Of a stretch of 10,367 bases of DNA, positions 8,590-10,367 are shown in pieces (within the stretch, counting starts at the first letter, position 1; every line of letters starts with the position of its first letter). Where the stretch lies: contig BLJB01000430.1 of the NCBI GenBank assembly GCA_013423325.1, positions 1 through 10,367 of the forward strand. Direction: 5' to 3'. Source of the stretch: Usnea hakonensis. Taxonomy: Eukaryota > Ascomycota > Lecanoromycetes > Lecanorales > Parmeliaceae. The translations under genes were made by a program, and so were the position numbers. The notes under the pieces were generated by a model. That model was not told the origin of the DNA and made no database searches. It saw only the letters and a list, made by a program, of their open reading frames with translations.

Positions 8590-8594
8590 CAGAA
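8590..8594. other. Candidate target-site copy (cagaa) next to element B
   Basis: Ty3/gypsy insertion commonly duplicates about 5 bp. These bases of element A adjoin the LTR terminus of B. The second copy would lie beyond the right edge, so this is a prediction only. Confidence 0.35.
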
Positions 8595-8779
8595 TGTCAG
8601 GGAACGAGGCTTGGTAGAAGGATTCTCATTCTCTATGGCTAGGACTAGGTAGAATTCCAAGACGAAAGATGAGGAAACCAGAAAGAACGGGGGATGCGAG
8701 CAGCCCTTAAGGGGCTGTCGCCTAGATCGTCGGCTATCGCATAGATTAACCTGACTAGACTGAGGTCCACACCATGACA
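8595..8779 (-). repeat. 3' LTR of element B (185 bp)
   Basis: On the minus strand it begins TGTCATGGTGTGG at 8779 and ends CCTCGTTCCCTGACA at 8595, giving the terminal inverted TGTCA/TGACA typical of these LTRs. Both ends match the LTR of element A, which is about 58 bp longer. The minus-strand open frame across it is incidental. Confidence 0.8.
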
Positions 8780-8783
8780 GTAG

Positions 8784-8792
8784 CTCCCCCTT
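8784..8792 (-). promoter_or_regulatory. Polypurine tract of element B
   Basis: AAGGGGGAG on the minus strand lies just upstream of the 3' LTR, where plus-strand DNA priming starts in LTR retroelements. Four bases (CTAC) separate it from the TGTCA terminus, a little more than usual. Confidence 0.55.
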
Positions 8793-8902
8793 CGAAGGCT
8801 GAGCTCCTGCGAAGCAGACAAAGGATGTAGACAAGGCGAAGGTAAAGACGAAGGCGGAGACAGGGCGAGGGCGGAGGCGAGGCGAGGTAAAGCAACTAAA
8901 TG
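8793..8902 (-). other. 3' untranslated region of element B with GCGAGG/GAAGGC low-complexity repeats
   Basis: Between the pol stop (8905-8903) and the polypurine tract the plus strand is built of short purine-rich words (gcgaagg, gacgaagg, gggcgaggg, ggcgaggcgagg), which are pyrimidine-rich in element orientation. No gene is seen. If the terminal TAG is itself a mutated CAG, a few more codons could once have been read. Confidence 0.5.
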
Positions 8903-10367
8903 CTACGGGTCATTACATTGGCATCGAGGTATGGTGCAAGGGGTAACATGGGGTCCAGGACGGGCGGGATTAGCAGCGTGGAAGTCGACTATTACGTCTT
9001 GGCTATCCCCGAGGAGGTTGAAGGGTTCCCACGTAGGGTTATAACCTTCCCAGTCCACGTAATATTTGAGAAGGGCGGGGGTATACCGGCGATCAAGCTT
9101 GGAGTTCAGGATACCGTTCACATACCAAGAACGTTCGCCATTCTCGGCAACCACGGGTTCACGAGGGGCCTGAATTTGGCCGGGCAAGGGGTCGGTAGCC
9201 ATATGGCTCAGGAGGTTAACATAGAAGACGGGATATACCTGCATAGACTCGGAGAGCTCTAGCTCCACAACAAGAGGGTTGCGAAATACGCGCTTGACTC
9301 GAAAGGGGCCTACATGGCGGTCGTCCAATTTGACAGAAGGACGGGCGGTGTTGAGGTTCTTGGCATTAAGCCAGACNNNNCTTCTTGGCAAAGTTCTCGA
9401 TATCTAGAAGCTTAGCACGAGACTGGGCGGTGAGATCGGTAGGCAGGGGCTCCGGGGGTTCAAAGCCGAGACGAGGATTCTGACCAGAGTTGGCGAGGAA
9501 CGGCGAGGCTAAGGTGGTTGCGGATGGGGCATTATTTGCAGAAAACTCTGCACCAGGTATCCACTTAGCCCAGTCGTCCTACATATAATTGCAGAAGGCT
9601 CGGAGGTAGTGTTCTATAACAGCATTGAAGCGTTCTGTTTGGCCATCGGTCTCGGGTAGTAGGCGGTAGAAAGTTTGGCATCGATTCTGAGCATCCTACA
9701 TAGGTGCTTAAAGACGTCGGAGGTAAACTGGGTGCCGCGATCGGACGTAAGGAACTCGGGTATACCGTGGTGTTTCCAAACGTGAGCGTAGAGAGCTTGA
9801 GCGGCCTCTTTAGGCTCCATGGTGATAGTAGGGACCATATGTCTTATCTTAGTGAGACGGTTAACGAAGACGAGAATGTATCGATAGGTGATTCCTATAT
9901 AGGTGCTTGGAGGAAGGGGACCTACGTAGTCTATGGAGACGTCACGCCAACGGCGTTGTGGTACCGGCAAGGGTCTTAACTAGCCTTGAACTCTTTGACG
10001 CGAGGGCTTGGCTCGAGTGCATACATAGCAATTGCGGACGAAGCGTTGAACGTATTTATAAACGTTAGGCCACCAATAGGCTCGACTGACGAGTTCGTAT
10101 GATTTCGCTCGTCCTGGATATCTACCAGCTACACTATCATGAGCGAGTTGGATGATTCGTAGGCGAAGGCTATTGGAGTTAGGCATATACTTCCTGCCGC
10201 GGAAGTATAGAGCGTTGTCACGTTCCTCGTATTCGGCAAGGGGAATTTTGCTATAGTAACGATCGCTATTGCGAAGGGCTTCTAGGATCTGTGGTCCAAA
10301 TATATCTTTGGCTTGAGCTCGGTCCCATAACGTCTGGGTGGGCACATCGGCTGGGTCGTCATTAGGT
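8903..10367 (-). pseudogene. pol: Pol of element B, integrase and chromodomain part, disrupted
   Basis: Integrase inserts the element cDNA, and the chromodomain targets it to marked chromatin. HHCC domain: His at 10141-10139 (LAHDS), second His position now Tyr (GRYPG), CYVC intact. Catalytic core: Asp 9931-9929 (SIDYVG), Asp 9742-9740 (TSDRG) and Glu 9635-9633 (GQTERF). The last lies in another frame: one missing base in the C-run near 9654-9656 shifts it, and correcting for that gives the expected D-35-E spacing. TAG stops are at 9982-9980 and 9581-9579. Downstream come the GPY/F module (VGPFRVKRV) and a chromodomain at about 9130-8960 with SWYVNGIL and YYVDWEGYNPTWEP, whose aromatic cage residues (Tyr, Trp, Tyr) appear present. 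The region between core and GPY/F is too short and contains the N gap. The frame remains open at the right edge. Confidence 0.88.
9377..9380. other. Assembly gap (four N) in the integrase of element B
   Basis: The four unknown bases fall between the readable RAKLLDIENFAKK and VWLNAKNLN. Related integrases carry roughly 40 or more residues here, so the real distance is probably over 100 bp and the Ns are a placeholder. The frame also differs across the gap. Confidence 0.8.

Larger units (their letters stand above)
4145..8594 (+). mobile_element. Element A: Ty3/gypsy LTR retrotransposon, RIP-degraded, interrupted before integrase
   Basis: The order is 5' LTR, Gag, protease, reverse transcriptase, RNase H, then the linker that normally precedes integrase. 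That order is diagnostic of Ty3/gypsy as opposed to copia. The element is cut at 8594/8595 by the exact end of another LTR on the opposite strand, so its integrase and 3' LTR are expected outside the window. Over 50 in-frame stops, all TAA or TAG, make it incapable of coding. Confidence 0.9.
5724..8594 (+). pseudogene. pol: Pol of element A (protease, reverse transcriptase, RNase H), truncated before integrase
   Basis: One frame carries all domains in order, with about 35 TAA/TAG stops and no TGA. Protease: VDTGASG with catalytic Asp at 5850-5852, and the flap-downstream GLLWL motif. RT: LPPYRPYDY, FVKKPGGGLRF, KLDII (Asp 7395-7397) and YLDD (7581-7592), so all three catalytic Asp are present. 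RNase H: Asp 8028-8030 (ETDAS), Glu 8154-8156 (KELMAI), Asp 8235-8237 (SDHKNLEYF) and Asp 8364-8366 (PDALTRR). Decay shows as His to Tyr (RPYDY), Cys to Tyr (RFYIDYRG) and stops at Gln or Trp (SF*YYI, EE*RPE). The longest intact piece is 7014-7526. The frame ends in the linker SPI*IDAE, where element B's LTR begins. The order and motifs place it among fungal Ty3/gypsy chromoviruses. Confidence 0.9.
8595..10367 (-). mobile_element. Element B: Ty3/gypsy chromovirus nested in element A, 3' portion only
   Basis: On the minus strand the window shows integrase (from beyond 10367), GPY/F module, chromodomain, a short 3' untranslated stretch, a polypurine tract and the 3' LTR ending at 8595. The LTR end is precise and abuts the RNase H-integrase linker of element A. 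Element B has only two clear internal stops and one frameshift in its visible integrase, far fewer than A, so it is probably the later arrival. Confidence 0.85.

Noticed and set aside
4444..8594. Reassigned genetic code with TAA and TAG read as glutamine
   Set aside because: Several TAGs fall at expected Trp, His and Cys also changed to Tyr, and CAA/CAG remain in use. CpA to TpA mutation explains all of these together.
8900..9262. Plus-strand open frame opposite the chromodomain
   Set aside because: It is antisense to a clear chromodomain and GPY/F coding sequence.
4145..10367. One single element with an inverted 3' half
   Set aside because: The junction coincides exactly with an LTR terminus, the LTRs differ in length and sequence, and the two parts differ strongly in stop density. 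Nested insertion fits better.

Overview
The window looks like repeat-rich DNA from a filamentous ascomycete (Pezizomycotina type). The evidence is two fungal-type Ty3/gypsy chromovirus retroelements, two short introns of about 50 nt with fungal-like splice signals, and heavy damage of the repeat-induced point mutation (RIP) type. No intact protein-coding gene is visible. Three long reading frames (a minus-strand gene, Gag and Pol) are broken almost only by TAA and TAG. These stops fall where Gln (CAA/CAG) or Trp (TGG) is expected, and I see no in-frame TGA. That is what strict CpA to TpA change on either strand produces.

Layout. (1) 1-3246, minus strand: a decayed spliced gene of more than 1,000 codons that runs off the left edge. 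I do not recognise its family. It has a bZIP-like basic N-terminus, a disordered middle and a long conserved-looking C-terminal part. (2) 3247-3911: its upstream region, with a TA-repeat TATA-like site, CCAAT boxes and short repeats containing CGGATTRAC. (3) 3912-4144: an AT-rich non-coding stretch. (4) 4145-8594, plus strand: element A, a Ty3/gypsy element with 5' LTR, Gag, protease, an in-frame array of small hairpins, reverse transcriptase and RNase H. It stops in the linker before integrase. (5) 8595-10367, minus strand: element B, a related chromovirus inserted into A. Its 3' LTR abuts A exactly, followed in B's own direction backwards by a polypurine tract, chromodomain, GPY/F module and integrase, running off the right edge. 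Four Ns at 9377-9380 mark an assembly gap inside B's integrase.

Element B carries far fewer stops than A. The simplest history is insertion and RIP of A, then later insertion of B into A with milder RIP. The rest of A (integrase and 3' LTR) should lie beyond the right edge. The minus-strand gene is also mutated, while the promoter between it and A keeps CpA-containing motifs, so the gene was probably a repeated sequence in its own right.
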